From assembly GCA_942491935.1 (NCBI GenBank), contig CALOCZ010000014.1:30531-94530 (forward strand): 64,000 nucleotides of DNA, read 5' to 3'. The stretch's first letter is position 1, and each line of letters starts with the position of its first letter. This document shows positions 30,223-40,889 of the stretch, piece after piece. The position numbers and the translations under genes are program-made. Origin of the DNA: JAGTVG01 sp942491935 (GTDB taxonomy: Bacteria; Bacteroidota; Bacteroidia; Cytophagales; Cyclobacteriaceae). The notes beneath the pieces are model-generated. The model had not been told where the DNA came from, did not search any database, and saw only the letters and a program-made list of their open reading frames with translations.

Positions 30223-31164
30223 ATGAAGAAGAATCATAAAACGAAATCAGACCTGGACATCTTAAAAAAGCAAAAACAGACTAACTCTCCCGGGACATCA
30301 TCCCGGAGAAATTTTCTGAAACTTACTGCAGCTACTACAGCTGGTATCGGAGTAATTAAATCAATAGATGCTGCAGCTCAGGATTCTCAAATTCCTAACC
30401 AGGATAAATCTGAATTGGTACAGGGTAAGGACCCATATGCTCTTGCAGAAAGGTTCAGCAAATTTCTTAGGGTTACTGATGTGACTGATGGACTCGATGC
30501 GATAGGCCGTGCCGATTTGACATTGATGGATCCATCTATCCGTCCCTTGTGGATGGGCATGAGTTTCTGGGGGCCGGCCGTAACCATGCGCGTAATTCCG
30601 ACCAACCGAAGGATGCCGATGATCGACCGGGAAGAGGCACTGCTGCAGCACGATATCTGGTTTAAATCAGGAGGTTCACATGCCAAATTAATTACAAAAC
30701 CCGGGTGTGTAATAGTAACATCTACAAACGGAGCCCGTGAATGCGGCTATTGGGGTTCGAATAATTCCATGGCGATGCAAGCCAATGGAGTTGTTGGAAT
30801 AGTTACAGATGGTAACGCCAGAGATACGGATGAGATAATTCTTCAGAAAAATCCTGTAGCCTGCAATGGGATTGGTCGGACTATAATACCTGGCCGGGTG
30901 GAATTAATGGATGTGGATGTTCCTGTTGCCTGCGGAGGTGTTATGGTTCATCCTGGTGATATTATTGGATGTGACTGGGACGGGGTTGTGGTAGTACCGA
31001 TAGATGTTGCTGAAGAGGTTCTTTATTTTGCAGCTAAAATCGCCATTGCTGACAAGAAGAGCCGCAGGAATCTTTATGACAAATTGGGGAAAAAACCGGA
31101 TAAAACCGTGGATTGGGAAGCGGCAGCTGAGTATTTCAAGGATTCCTTTAATCCAAATCTCTGA
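30223..31164 (+). CDS. RraA-family aldolase-like protein with Tat signal
   Basis: The N-terminus holds a twin-arginine signal (SRRNFLKLTAATTAGIGV, about residues 26-45), so a folded protein is probably exported. The rest matches the RraA/HMG aldolase family: VTDVTDGLDAIGRADLTLMD near 85, GIVTDGNARDTDEI with the conserved Asp-Gly and Arg near 195, and the C-terminal HPGDIIGCDWDGVVVVPIDV. Family members cleave 4-hydroxy-4-methyl-2-oxoglutarate or related acids with a divalent metal, while E. coli RraA inhibits RNase E. Export through Tat points to an enzyme rather than an RNase regulator. Confidence 0.83.
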   Translation: MKKNHKTKSDLDILKKQKQTNSPGTSSRRNFLKLTAATTAGIGVIKSIDAAAQDSQIPNQDKSELVQGKDPYALAERFSKFLRVTDVTDGLDAIGRADLTLMDPSIRPLWMGMSFWGPAVTMRVIPTNRRMPMIDREEALLQHDIWFKSGGSHAKLITKPGCVIVTSTNGARECGYWGSNNSMAMQANGVVGIVTDGNARDTDEIILQKNPVACNGIGRTIIPGRVELMDVDVPVACGGVMVHPGDIIGCDWDGVVVVPIDVAEEVLYFAAKIAIADKKSRRNLYDKLGKKPDKTVDWEAAAEYFKDSFNPNL

Positions 31165-31310
31165 TGTATTATTTTATTCTCCAAAATTCTCCGCTGGAGT
31201 TACTTTTTAAAAGATTCATGATCAGACGATTGTTGTTTTAATTAACAAACTGTTCTAATTAATATTTTAATTGATTACATCAAAATCTTCGTTAAAATGT
31301 AAAGATGGGA

Positions 31311-31991
31311 TTACATCACAGGATGTAGGTTAGCATTATCAGGATTATAAGTAAAAACAACAACTTTACCTGAGATTTTCTCCAGAATGGGCCGTAAAAC
31401 CTTTTCAGCATTTAGAGTGGTCTGCTCGAGTATACCATTTTCAAGTGCACTGATGCGGATCTGGTCTTCTGCTTCGCGATATGCATTGTCCACAGCCCGC
31501 GTTACCTCTTCATCATCCGGGAAAATATTACTCCAGAAACCAGACCTTTCGAAATCATATACCCTCGATTTTTCAAGATCAAGTTTATAGTAGCATAATT
31601 CAGATGCAGGAATCTTAAAGAACAACGTATCACCTGAGATTTTAACACTGTTCAGTTCCATATTTCGCAGGTCGATACAACCCACAGCTTCCCCGGATGC
31701 GATCAGGGCTATTTTAAGGTCAGGGTTAAAATCGTAGGTTTTCAATGCTGTACTACTGTTGATCTTTCCTTTGCTTATGGCCTGGTAATCATAAATTTCC
31801 CTAAAATTATATTTCACCAGTTCCAGTTTGCCCAACTCCTCGATCCTTTCAACAATTACTGTTGTATTCTGAATCTCAACAATTTCTTTATTAAATGACG
31901 GGAGTTTAATTCCAAGCGACCACAATAATAATACTATGAGTAATAAGATCCAGGGAATGAACAATAAAGCCAGTTTATATCTTTTTAACAT
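31311..31991 (-). CDS. DUF4230 membrane-anchored protein
   Basis: A 226-residue protein with one N-terminal membrane helix (residues about 7-28) and a periplasmic domain. The stretch VERIEELGKLELVKYNFREI and the following beta-rich part match DUF4230, whose function is unknown. The C-terminus has a long helix with many acidic residues. It lies 18 bases downstream of the stop of the sialidase-like gene on the same strand. Confidence 0.7.
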   Translation of the reverse strand: MLKRYKLALLFIPWILLLIVLLLWSLGIKLPSFNKEIVEIQNTTVIVERIEELGKLELVKYNFREIYDYQAISKGKINSSTALKTYDFNPDLKIALIASGEAVGCIDLRNMELNSVKISGDTLFFKIPASELCYYKLDLEKSRVYDFERSGFWSNIFPDDEEVTRAVDNAYREAEDQIRISALENGILEQTTLNAEKVLRPILEKISGKVVVFTYNPDNANLHPVM

Positions 31992-32009
31992 ATCTCTAAA
32001 TCATATTAT

Positions 32010-33065
32010 TTAATTCCAGTTATCAATATCAGTTTCTGTCAGCAATTCCGGATCAATAACCACATGCTTTATCTTTAAACGATTCCATGTGTACAAAATA
32101 TGAATTAAGCCATCGCTTGACTGAATGACCGCAGGATAGGAATACTCTCCTTTCGTATCTTCCAGGACAAGACCAGCATGCCATTTTTTGCAATCTTCTG
32201 AAACAGCAACATTTAAGGGATACCTATTCCCGCCCCATTTCCCTTTGGGAGTTCCGGTATGATTGTATACCAGGATATGTTTCCCATTTTTTAGTGTTAC
32301 TGCGTCTATACCAGAATTGGGATTAGGCAGATTTGTAGCTTCAAGTTTACTCCAGGTGTTCCCATTATCCTTTGAGGATGACGAAATTATATATCCTTCC
32401 TTGCTTCTGCATAAGATCATGATCTTGCCATCACTGTCTTGTAGGATGGTTGGCTGGATCACGTTAAATTTTGAGTAGTGGTCGACATATACAGGATCTT
32501 TCCATGAATTTTCAGCAGGATCATACATTTCCATCTGCACTTTCCAGCCATCATGTTCTGTACTCGACGGGCATAAAAGCAGGTTTCTCCCTATGGATAC
32601 AGGTTTGTTCTTAATTGGCCCTAAAATCCCCTCCGGAAGTCTGATTTCTTCTGACCAGGTATTCCCATCATTATCGGAGTATTTCAGCATCCCCCACCAT
32701 TCAGAAGGACTGGGTCCTACCTTATAAAAAAGATATAGTCTATTGTCAGGGGAGTAATATAAAACAGGGTTCCAGCAAGGGTATCTTTTATCCCCAACAA
32801 TTCCATTCGCCATAGAAATGGGGGTGCTCCAGGTATTATCTTCCTTTTTACTAATCCAGATTTCCACATCTTTATGTTTCTCATGAGTACCGCCAAACCA
32901 GGCAGCGTACAAGCCGGATTTTGTTTCTGCAATAGTAGAGGCATGGCAGGACTTGAACGGAGCTTCATCATAGATAAATTCTTCAATTTTAACGGGATTC
33001 TCCTGGCCTGACAAATTCAGGTTTAGAAACATCGCAATTCCAGGTATTAAAAAAATTCGAAGCAT
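32010..33065 (-). CDS. Secreted sialidase-like BNR-repeat protein
   Basis: A 351-residue protein with an N-terminal signal segment. The body shows several Asp-box-type repeats of a six-bladed sialidase fold: DNTWSTPISMANGI, YSDNDGNTWSEEIRLP and SSKDNGNTWSKLEATNLP. HASTIAETKSGLYAAWFGGT is the typical start of the PF13088-like family. Family members in Bacteroidota include exo-sialidases and other glycoside-acting or non-catalytic proteins, and I did not confirm the full sialidase arginine triad. It precedes the DUF4230 gene and is 12 bases after the histidine kinase stop. Confidence 0.75.
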   Translation of the reverse strand: MLRIFLIPGIAMFLNLNLSGQENPVKIEEFIYDEAPFKSCHASTIAETKSGLYAAWFGGTHEKHKDVEIWISKKEDNTWSTPISMANGIVGDKRYPCWNPVLYYSPDNRLYLFYKVGPSPSEWWGMLKYSDNDGNTWSEEIRLPEGILGPIKNKPVSIGRNLLLCPSSTEHDGWKVQMEMYDPAENSWKDPVYVDHYSKFNVIQPTILQDSDGKIMILCRSKEGYIISSSSKDNGNTWSKLEATNLPNPNSGIDAVTLKNGKHILVYNHTGTPKGKWGGNRYPLNVAVSEDCKKWHAGLVLEDTKGEYSYPAVIQSSDGLIHILYTWNRLKIKHVVIDPELLTETDIDNWN

Positions 33066-33077
33066 TTTGTCAGATGT

Positions 33078-34364
33078 TTAAACAGGTATATTTATATCGA
33101 ATTGTGTATAACTCCCTTTTTCACTTTTCACTATGATGTTTCCATGTAGCTTATCAAGAGCTGTTTTAACCACATAAAGGCCCAGGCCATTTCCATGGGG
33201 CCTTTCGTTAGATCTGAAATACATTTCAAAGATCCTGCCATAATATATTTCATCTATCCCTATGCCACAATCTTCCATCTGGATATTTAAGAAATTTCTA
33301 TTTTCAGTAATCTTGATTGAAATATCCGCATGTTTGCCATTGGTAAAACGAATGGCATTTTCGATAATATTTGAAAAAATGATATCTATCAGGCTGTTCT
33401 TTGGATCCATATCATCGTATTTCTTCAGATTTATTAGTGTTTTTATGATATGCCCTTCTTTTAGCAATTCATCCTCATACTTCTCAACAATAGCTGACAG
33501 GGATACCAGACGTTTTTCTTCCAAATAATGGCTGATCTCATACAGATTATAAAACTTCTTCAGCATATTGTCCATACTGCCCACGGTTTGGTTCATCATT
33601 TTGAACAATTGCATAGTATCTTCTTTGAGGTCCATTAACCTGGCCACCTCATTGATACCCATCAGGGTAGTTAAGGGCCTTCTGAAATCATGCGAACTGC
33701 GGTAAAATAGCCTGTCAAGTTCTTTATTTGCCTTCTTAAGTTCTTTGGTCCTTTTATGGACAGTATTCTCCAGATCAACATTACTTTCTTTGATCTTATC
33801 GTATGCTTCAATCAATTGTGTGGAAAGCGATTCGTATTTTCTTTTAAAGTTCAGGATAAGATATCCGCCAATCGCGAAAAGGAGAACTACAAATATATCG
33901 GATACGAATACTTCCTTTGCCGGATCGAGGTACTGATACCTGAAATCCGTATTGATATTTTCAATTATGATAAGTGTAAAAATATTTACTGATGTAAGAA
34001 CAATCAGATGTGTCCTGTACTTTTTGGGTATGATCAACAGTGAAATGATAAAGATCAGGAAAAAGATTACAGTATCACTGAAGTTAAACCCGCCACCCTG
34101 AAAAAACCAGGATAGATTAATTAATAGATACAGGATTAAAACAAAGGGCAAAACCAGTTTAGGATATTGGTTTTCATTCTTCGCCAGATAATAAAAAATG
34201 CAAAAGATAACAAAACCTGTTAAATCCAGGAAGATGGACACGGTATGTCCGGTTACAAAGATATCAAGAAGAGCTATGGTCATGGACGCTGCGGCGCTGA
34301 TGACGCATGCAAGGTTAAATAACTGATATTCAAGTTGTTGAACTCTATTTTGATGCACTTCCAT
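33078..34364 (-). CDS. Membrane sensor histidine kinase
   Basis: Six membrane helices cover residues about 15-175. A coiled-coil linker (LIEAYDKIKESNVDLENTVH) leads to the dimerisation domain with the phospho-acceptor His in FYRSSHDFRRPLTTLMG (about residue 225). The ATP-binding domain shows the N box (NIIENAIRF), the G1 box (EDCGIGID) and the G2 box (HGNGLGLYVV). I start at the ATG at 34364; a TTG lies one codon upstream. No response regulator is adjacent, so it is an orphan kinase. Confidence 0.88.
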   Translation of the reverse strand: MEVHQNRVQQLEYQLFNLACVISAAASMTIALLDIFVTGHTVSIFLDLTGFVIFCIFYYLAKNENQYPKLVLPFVLILYLLINLSWFFQGGGFNFSDTVIFFLIFIISLLIIPKKYRTHLIVLTSVNIFTLIIIENINTDFRYQYLDPAKEVFVSDIFVVLLFAIGGYLILNFKRKYESLSTQLIEAYDKIKESNVDLENTVHKRTKELKKANKELDRLFYRSSHDFRRPLTTLMGINEVARLMDLKEDTMQLFKMMNQTVGSMDNMLKKFYNLYEISHYLEEKRLVSLSAIVEKYEDELLKEGHIIKTLINLKKYDDMDPKNSLIDIIFSNIIENAIRFTNGKHADISIKITENRNFLNIQMEDCGIGIDEIYYGRIFEMYFRSNERPHGNGLGLYVVKTALDKLHGNIIVKSEKGSYTQFDINIPV

Positions 34365-34458
34365 CAATCCATTTTATAGTTTCAGAAATTACAAGATAGA
34401 AAGCTATGTTAATTAATCAAAACTCAATAATAAACTGTAAATTATTTGTGCTAATTCT

Positions 34459-36945
34459 TCATTTTATAACCGGCAAAAGATCATCTTCTATTCTTTTCAA
34501 ACAAAACAAATAATGAGATCTGGCCCGAGAACTACGGATATCGTCTATCCTCGATTCAATTGACCTTTTAATAATTCTCAATTCTTCCAGCGCCATGGCC
34601 TTCACATCTGTTATCCCAGGATTTTCTTTATCATTCGCATCAGTTTGCGTATTTAAGATTTTTGAGAGCCTTTCAATCCAGGCGACCTGGAGGTTCCTTT
34701 TATAAACATCTGTTGAAATGTTTTTATCCAGATCATTCCAGATGCCTTCCCGTAGGTCCAGCATCATTTGTTCTAAGGCATAGGAGTCATAATCCATAAA
34801 TGATTCAGCTTCCACAATTCTGCCCATCCTGTCAGTATCCAGTAATGAATTCAATAAACCCTTCTGAACGACAGATATCCGGTTAACTTCCCCGGAAGGT
34901 TCTATTCTTCGTAGAATATTTTCATTAATGATCCATTCCGGAGTATTAAAAACATGTTCGTTTAAATACTGCATGGATGCGGCCTGAATATCCGAAGGGA
35001 CATAAGTATATACAAGTCCTTCCTGATCTGTGGTTTTAGGTGTCTGATAAACGCCACCAACATTATTCAATACATGTTTGGAATACATTCCCCAGGTTTT
35101 TACCAGACCGCTATACAGTTCCGTCAGATCTGAATAATCTTTACCTTCCTGAGAAGTCCATTTAATTAAATTGTCAGAAACTATTTTCAGATTACTCAAA
35201 CCATAAGTAGAAGCTTTGACAATATCATCTCCAATATTCTCAGTCTGGGCTGAGGGATCAAATCCCCCCCCACCACCTCCAAAACGATATTTGGGGTCAC
35301 CGGCTTTTTCAAGTATCCAGGAATCAAGCGTAGCTTTCTCCTCTTCCGGATGATCCACATCAGGGATCCAACGGTATCCCCAGTTTATCGAATAATGGTC
35401 ATAGGGTCCCATCTGCCTAACAAATCTGATATTCTCATCTCCTGGTTGGGCTACATAATTGAAGCGCGCATAGTCCATAATAGAAGCCGCAATGCCATAC
35501 TCTTGTGTGAAGGTACCTGACCTCAGGGAATCTACCGGGTAGGCTGAAGATGCTTTCATGTTATGTGGCAATCCCAGGGCATGTCCCACTTCATGGGCTA
35601 TGACCATTTTAATCATTTCACCCATATCCTCTTCCAGGGTATGCAGGGTTCTGGCTGAAGTATTTACTGCGGCGGTTTCAATCATATACCGGTTCCGGTA
35701 AGTCCGGAAATGATTATGATACCACATAATATCACTCTCAATGATTTCTCCTGATCTTGGATCTGACACACTGGGTCCCATAGCATTCCTTGTCGTAGAT
35801 GCCACATATCTAACTACGGAATACCGAATATCTTCCGGTGAAAATTCAGGATCTTCTTCTTTTGTAGGAGGATCTTTGGCAATAATTGCATTCTTAAAAC
35901 CTGCTGATTCAAATACCCTTTGCCATAATTCAATCCCGGCTTTGAAATAAGGACGCCATATCTCCGGTGTGGCCGGATCAAGGTAGTAGACAATTGGTTT
36001 TACAGGTTCTACAAGATCACCTCTGGTATAAGCCTCCTCATCAGAGGGTTCCAGTCTCCACCTTCGGATTATTCTTTTCGTTTCAGCCTTTAATTCAGTA
36101 GAGCCATAATCAATCTGGCTGAGTGTAAACCATCCTACCCTTGGATCATAGTACCTGGGCATCATGGGTTTTTCCGGCAGGAGGATCATCGATTGATTCA
36201 TCAGCATAGATATTGCTCCCGTGGAATTATTTGATGGAGGCTCAGTTGCTGTGTAGGTCAATTCATGACGCACCTCTACATTTTCAGGATAACTGGTTAT
36301 CCCCTCAATAAATGACCGGTCCTCATCAAGTTTAGTAATTTTATAGTCTTTTCGTAAATCTGTGGTTAATCCGCCGATGGCCTGAATATCGCTGGTATAG
36401 AATTTCGTAACATCTATTACCAGGTTACTTGAATCTGGATTATAGGTTTCGATATCAAAAGCATGGATTACAGGCTCATAATTATTGGTTTGAACCGATA
36501 AGTTTATGGGCAGGTTCTCATCAGCCCAACTTATATAGGACTTTGTCCTCAACAGGATTTTATTATATTTCTTTTCCCACCTGATAACTTGTTCATGCAT
36601 TTTTGTACCGGCATTGATGTAGCCTCCTCCCAACCCATTGGGAATCTGTGCAATTCGGCTGACCAGAAGCATATCCTTATTGAAAAGATTATCAGGAATC
36701 TCGAAATAATATTTATCGTCTACAAAATGGACAATAAATAATCCGGAATCAGTTTTTGCAAGTGGGGTGATTACATTATAATACTGGATCTCATTCAATA
36801 ATTTTTTATCTTCTTCGGTCTGCCCGGATTGTTCGTTTTTCTTTTTAGATCGTTTTTTATTCTGGCCAAACCCTGGCTGATTGGATATAAATAACACGAG
36901 TAAAATCAGGATAATTTTATTTAAGGAAGGCAAGGAAAATCTCAT
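34459..36945 (-). CDS. Secreted zinc metalloprotease (DUF5117/DUF5118 type)
   Basis: An 828-residue protein with a signal peptide, then a lysine-rich stretch (KKRSKKKNEQ) and a DUF5118-like and DUF5117-like N-terminal half. The metzincin zinc motif is HEVGHALGLPHNMKAS, with ligands His451, His455 and His461 and catalytic Glu452. The residues after it (MKASSAYPVDSLRSGTFTQ, then SIMDYARFNYV) give the Met-turn seen in this family. A run of Gly lies before FDPSAQ. The C-terminal 200 residues are helical. It should be a large secreted or periplasmic protease and appears to be transcribed alone. Confidence 0.88.
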   Translation of the reverse strand: MRFSLPSLNKIILILLVLFISNQPGFGQNKKRSKKKNEQSGQTEEDKKLLNEIQYYNVITPLAKTDSGLFIVHFVDDKYYFEIPDNLFNKDMLLVSRIAQIPNGLGGGYINAGTKMHEQVIRWEKKYNKILLRTKSYISWADENLPINLSVQTNNYEPVIHAFDIETYNPDSSNLVIDVTKFYTSDIQAIGGLTTDLRKDYKITKLDEDRSFIEGITSYPENVEVRHELTYTATEPPSNNSTGAISMLMNQSMILLPEKPMMPRYYDPRVGWFTLSQIDYGSTELKAETKRIIRRWRLEPSDEEAYTRGDLVEPVKPIVYYLDPATPEIWRPYFKAGIELWQRVFESAGFKNAIIAKDPPTKEEDPEFSPEDIRYSVVRYVASTTRNAMGPSVSDPRSGEIIESDIMWYHNHFRTYRNRYMIETAAVNTSARTLHTLEEDMGEMIKMVIAHEVGHALGLPHNMKASSAYPVDSLRSGTFTQEYGIAASIMDYARFNYVAQPGDENIRFVRQMGPYDHYSINWGYRWIPDVDHPEEEKATLDSWILEKAGDPKYRFGGGGGGFDPSAQTENIGDDIVKASTYGLSNLKIVSDNLIKWTSQEGKDYSDLTELYSGLVKTWGMYSKHVLNNVGGVYQTPKTTDQEGLVYTYVPSDIQAASMQYLNEHVFNTPEWIINENILRRIEPSGEVNRISVVQKGLLNSLLDTDRMGRIVEAESFMDYDSYALEQMMLDLREGIWNDLDKNISTDVYKRNLQVAWIERLSKILNTQTDANDKENPGITDVKAMALEELRIIKRSIESRIDDIRSSRARSHYLFCLKRIEDDLLPVIK

Positions 36946-37793
36946 TTTCAGAATAATTATTAGTTACAAAGCCTGAAGATAAAAATAATTTATCATCTGT
37001 GAATACATTCTTTTACAAATATTAGAAGCACTACGTTGAATATAGTACATCTAAAAATGTTTCAGAAATAACAATTTTTCAGGAATCAGATTGGGGTGAA
37101 GAAAAACCCTTAAGGGCCAGGTGCCAGAGATTATTTCAAGGGTTCGTCGAAAGGAGTTTGTCGACACCTGGTCACATAAGAGCTACAATTTTTCAGCGAT
37201 GCTAATAAAAACTGCAATATTGTAAATATCTTTTGATTAAAGCCAATTTTATTACATTATCAAAAACAAAGAACAAAGGACTTTTTGATCTTACAGATTT
37301 ATTAACCTAACTTTCTGTACGAATATAGAGGGTTATTTCAGAAAAATAATTCAAATAGCATATAGGAACTTACATCAGTAATAAAATATGAATATTACCA
37401 GACCAAAAGTAGGATAAAAAAATATTTATATATTTCAATGCCTTGATTATAAGCAATTTATGTGAAAGAAATATATAACTTTTATTAGGTAAGAAACTGG
37501 ATGCCCGAATAAAATACCACCCATATCCTTCATTAAAATAGACAGTACTCAAAAACCTGTCATGAAGGATAATTTGATTTTGTTGTGATTTGACCTGTAT
37601 TTACTTAAAAAAATCAGATATTAAGGTAATTGTTATAATGGATTAAAAAAAAACTACAGGAATAATTTAAAATTTCATTTTTTTAATATAATTTTTGAAA
37701 TTGAATTTCGGACATTCGTTTATTATTATCTTTTTGATAAACTTAAAACTAGTTTTTTTTAATCTCTCATAGATATTCTTACTGGCTGAAAAT
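36946..37793. other. Long AT-rich intergenic region with one GC-rich hairpin
   Basis: This 848-base region between divergent genes has no convincing open frame. It must hold the promoters of the metalloprotease (minus) and the penicillin acylase (plus). A GC-rich inverted repeat at 37117-37171 stands out and is listed separately. Confidence 0.5.
37117..37171. repeat. GC-rich inverted repeat, possible structured RNA or site
   Basis: CCAGGTGCC (37117-37125) pairs with GACACCTGG (37163-37171), with one mismatch. The loop of 37 bases contains a further small palindromic pair (GTCGA and TCGAC). The element is much richer in G and C than the AT-rich DNA around it. No T-run follows. Confidence 0.4.
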
Positions 37794-40225
37794 ATGAAAT
37801 TTTTGAGATTCTTAATTTCCATCCTGATATCCGGGGCACTGGTTTATTCATTAAACCAGAAAATTGGAAGTATCCCTCCACTTGGAAAGTTACTTGATCC
37901 ATTTCATGGTTTCTGGCAGAATGCGGAACAGGATCCTTTCGAAATCGGATATGATCTTTCACTCGCGCAATTGAATGATGAGGTGAAGGTTCAATATGAA
38001 TCCAATCTCATCCCGCACATATTTGCAAAGAATGAATACGACCTTTATTTTACCCAGGGATATATCACTGCTTATCACAGGCTATGGCAGATGGAATTTA
38101 TCACTTTCGTAGCTTCAGGACGCATAAGTGAAGTAATGGGGGAAGCAGCCATTGATTTCGACAGGTTCCAGCGCAGGAAAGGATTAAGTGAGGCCACTGA
38201 GAGAGCCGATGATGAATTAAAGAAATATAAGGAGGTCTACGGAGCAGCAAGTGCTTATTCAGACGGGGTAAATGCCTTTATTGATCAACTTAATTATAAA
38301 GATCTGCCTTTGGAATATAAATTGTTAGATTACCTGCCGGAACGCTGGAGTCCGTATAAGTCATTACTTACGCAGAAATACCTGGCGGATGATTTAAATG
38401 GCGATCGTGATCTTCAGAATACGAATATGGTTAAGATTTTCGGAAAGGAACGATTTGATTTTCTTTTCCCCGATTTCACTGAAGACGTTGAGCCCATTAT
38501 ACCGGTTGGAACACCCTGGGATTTTGAACCCACTGAAATATTCAGTCCTGATAACCATGAAATAAAAAATTCCTATTCAGTAAGCCTGCAGGATAACTAC
38601 ATTGAAGGAATAGGAAGTAATAACTGGGCTGTTTCAGGTTCAAAAACAAAAAATGGTTATGCCATTCTTTGCAATGATCCACACCTTGGATTAAATCTGC
38701 CAATGATCTGGTATGCTCAACAATTACAAGCTCCCGGAGTAAATACATTTGGAGTAACAGTTCCAGGGGTTCCGGGTTTATTACTTGGATTTAACGATTC
38801 TATCGCCTGGGGTGCAACCAATGCAGATCGTGATTTAAGGGACTGGTATCAGATTTCTTTTCGGGATGACAGTAATGATGAATATTCATACGGAGGAAAA
38901 TGGCTAAAAACACAGAAGATAATAGAAACTTTTAAAATCCGGGGACAGGAAGATTATATCGATACAGTGGTTTATACCCATTATGGGCCGGTAGTATATG
39001 ATAGGTCTTTTATGGGAGACAGCAATAGAGTTAATCTGGCTTTGAAGTGGACAGCCCATAATACTTCCGTTGATTTCAAAGCGTTTTATGATCTTAACCG
39101 GGCAAGCAATATAACCCAGGCCTTAGAAGCATGCAAATCTCTGGATTGTCCCCCACAAAACTTTGCACTTGCTTCCAGGGAAGGTGATATTGCCCAGATA
39201 GTACAAGGGAATTATCCATTAAAATGGAAGGAACAGGGAAAATTTATTATGGACGGTAGTGATCCCAACTATGAATGGCAGGGATATATCCCTAAAGAAC
39301 ATAATGCACGAATTATTAATCCGGAAAGGGGATTTATCAGTTCGGCCAACCAGCACCCTTTTGATTCAGATTACCCTTATTTCTATCATAGCCGAAATGA
39401 AGAACATTTCAGGAATAAACGAATAAATTCTGTCTTAACAGCTTCAGAGGGAATTACCATTGATGATATGAAAACGTTACAGAATGATAATTACTTTACC
39501 CTTGCTTCCTCTATATTACCGGTAATGCTCGATAGTTTAAATAAGGGTGAATTATCAGATGGACAATTGCAGATTGCTGAAACGTTAAGAGGTTGGAATT
39601 ATATGGCCGATCCTGAAATGATCGAGCCCTCCTATTTCCGGGCCTGGTACATTAAGATGTACAAACTGCTTTGGGATGAATTTGACCTTGATGTACCCGT
39701 TGCCTGGCCAAACGATCATACTACCATGAATGTTTTAACCAAGTGGCCGACCGATACTGTTTTTGATGTTTTGGATACAAAGGAAATTGAAAACATTAAT
39801 GATATTGTAACCACCTCCTTTACACAAGGGATTGACAGCATCGATATGTGGATGGAATTGAATGATAGTTTGGAACCCTTGTGGTACCGTTTTAAGAATA
39901 CAAGATTAACACACATGACAAGGATAAAGTCATTCAGTTATTCCAGGGTACCAGTTGGAGGATATAAAGGCATTGTAAATGCTACCGGACGGAAAATTGG
40001 GGTGCATCATGGAGGCTGATCGTGGAGTTGGGTGATGAAATTGAAGCATGGGGAATATATCCTGGCGGGCAGAGCGGAAACCCTGGCAGTACAGCTTATG
40101 ATACTTTTATTGATGATTGGGCAAAAGGCAAGTATTTCAAAATTGCTTTCTGGGATCAGTATAGAGAGGATCGTGAAGGTGTACTTAATATTTCATTAAC
40201 AAAAGAGACTGAAGAAGTTAATTAA
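37794..40225 (+). CDS. Penicillin acylase family (Ntn) hydrolase, frameshifted near C-end
   Basis: A large secreted acylase. After the signal peptide (about 1-22) the alpha chain contains LPHIFA-like NLIPHIFAKNEYDLYFTQGY. The beta chain starts at the nucleophile Ser275 in IGSNNWAVSGSKT, followed by NDPHLGLNLPMIWYAQQL, the family hallmark. Autoprocessing at that Ser yields the active enzyme, which cleaves amides such as lactones of N-acyl homoserine or beta-lactams. The frame stops at 40019 after GVHHGG, and ELGDEIEAWGIYPGGQSGNP continues in another frame to 40225. The family usually has GGSWR here, so a short deletion fits. The small membrane protein gene follows by one base. Confidence 0.85.
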
Positions 40226-40226
40226 C

Positions 40227-40598
40227 ATGAGGTTTTATATTAAGATTATCATAATAGCTGCTCTGGTATATTTTGGCGGCCCGCATTTCGGATGGTGGTG
40301 GATCGCTGTTTCCGCTTTTATTGGAGGTGCCATTTTGAAAAGCACTGGATTTCAGTCCTTTTTTGCAGGAGCTTTTGGAGTGGGACTGATATGGTTATGG
40401 ATGACCTTAAAAATTGACATTGCTACAGAGTCGGTATTAACACAGAAGGTCGCTGACATGTTCAATCTTGGGCAATCGGGATTAATAATCGGGATTACCG
40501 TATTGATTGGCAGCCTGGTTGGGGCTATAACCTGTTGGACCGGTCATAATTTCAGGAAGATGTTTGAAGGGAGAAAAAGCAGGGGATATTACAGATAA
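40227..40598 (+). CDS. Small four-helix membrane protein, unknown
   Basis: A 123-residue protein with hydrophobic helices at about 5-25, 27-48, 50-65 and 85-108, and a basic C-terminus (RKMFEGRKSRGYYR). I do not recognise a family. It starts two bases after the acylase stop, so it is probably cotranscribed with it. No catalytic motif is visible. Confidence 0.6.
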   Translation: MRFYIKIIIIAALVYFGGPHFGWWWIAVSAFIGGAILKSTGFQSFFAGAFGVGLIWLWMTLKIDIATESVLTQKVADMFNLGQSGLIIGITVLIGSLVGAITCWTGHNFRKMFEGRKSRGYYR

Positions 40599-40679
40599 GA
40601 ATTTAAGATTATCCTTCTACCGATTATTATCTCCTATTTTTTTTCATCAAAAGTAGAACTATCTCTTAATCACTTTCAT

Positions 40680-40795
40680 CTTTGGTCATAATCATCTCCC
40701 GACAACTCGAAAGAACTTTTTATCATTATCATTTTCAGACAAAATCGTCTTTTGCCATTAACATCTTCAGGCAAGTAGAAAAATCTCACATTTGC
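40680..40795 (+). repeat. Degenerate 33-37 bp repeats before the recombinase
   Basis: At least three imperfect units can be lined up: CATCTCCCGACAACTCG near 40693, CATTTTCAGACAAAATCG near 40730 and CATCTTCAGGCAAGTAG near 40762, each followed by an AT-rich spacer. The unit is loosely conserved. Position immediately before a tyrosine recombinase suggests binding or crossover sites, but this is only inference. Confidence 0.35.
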
Positions 40796-40889
40796 CACCA
40801 TTTCTTGAAATAAAGCTGTTAGGGTAGAATTTTGCCCTGGTTTTAACATCCTTCAATTGACAAAAATTTCATCTTGATTCATAAAATAA

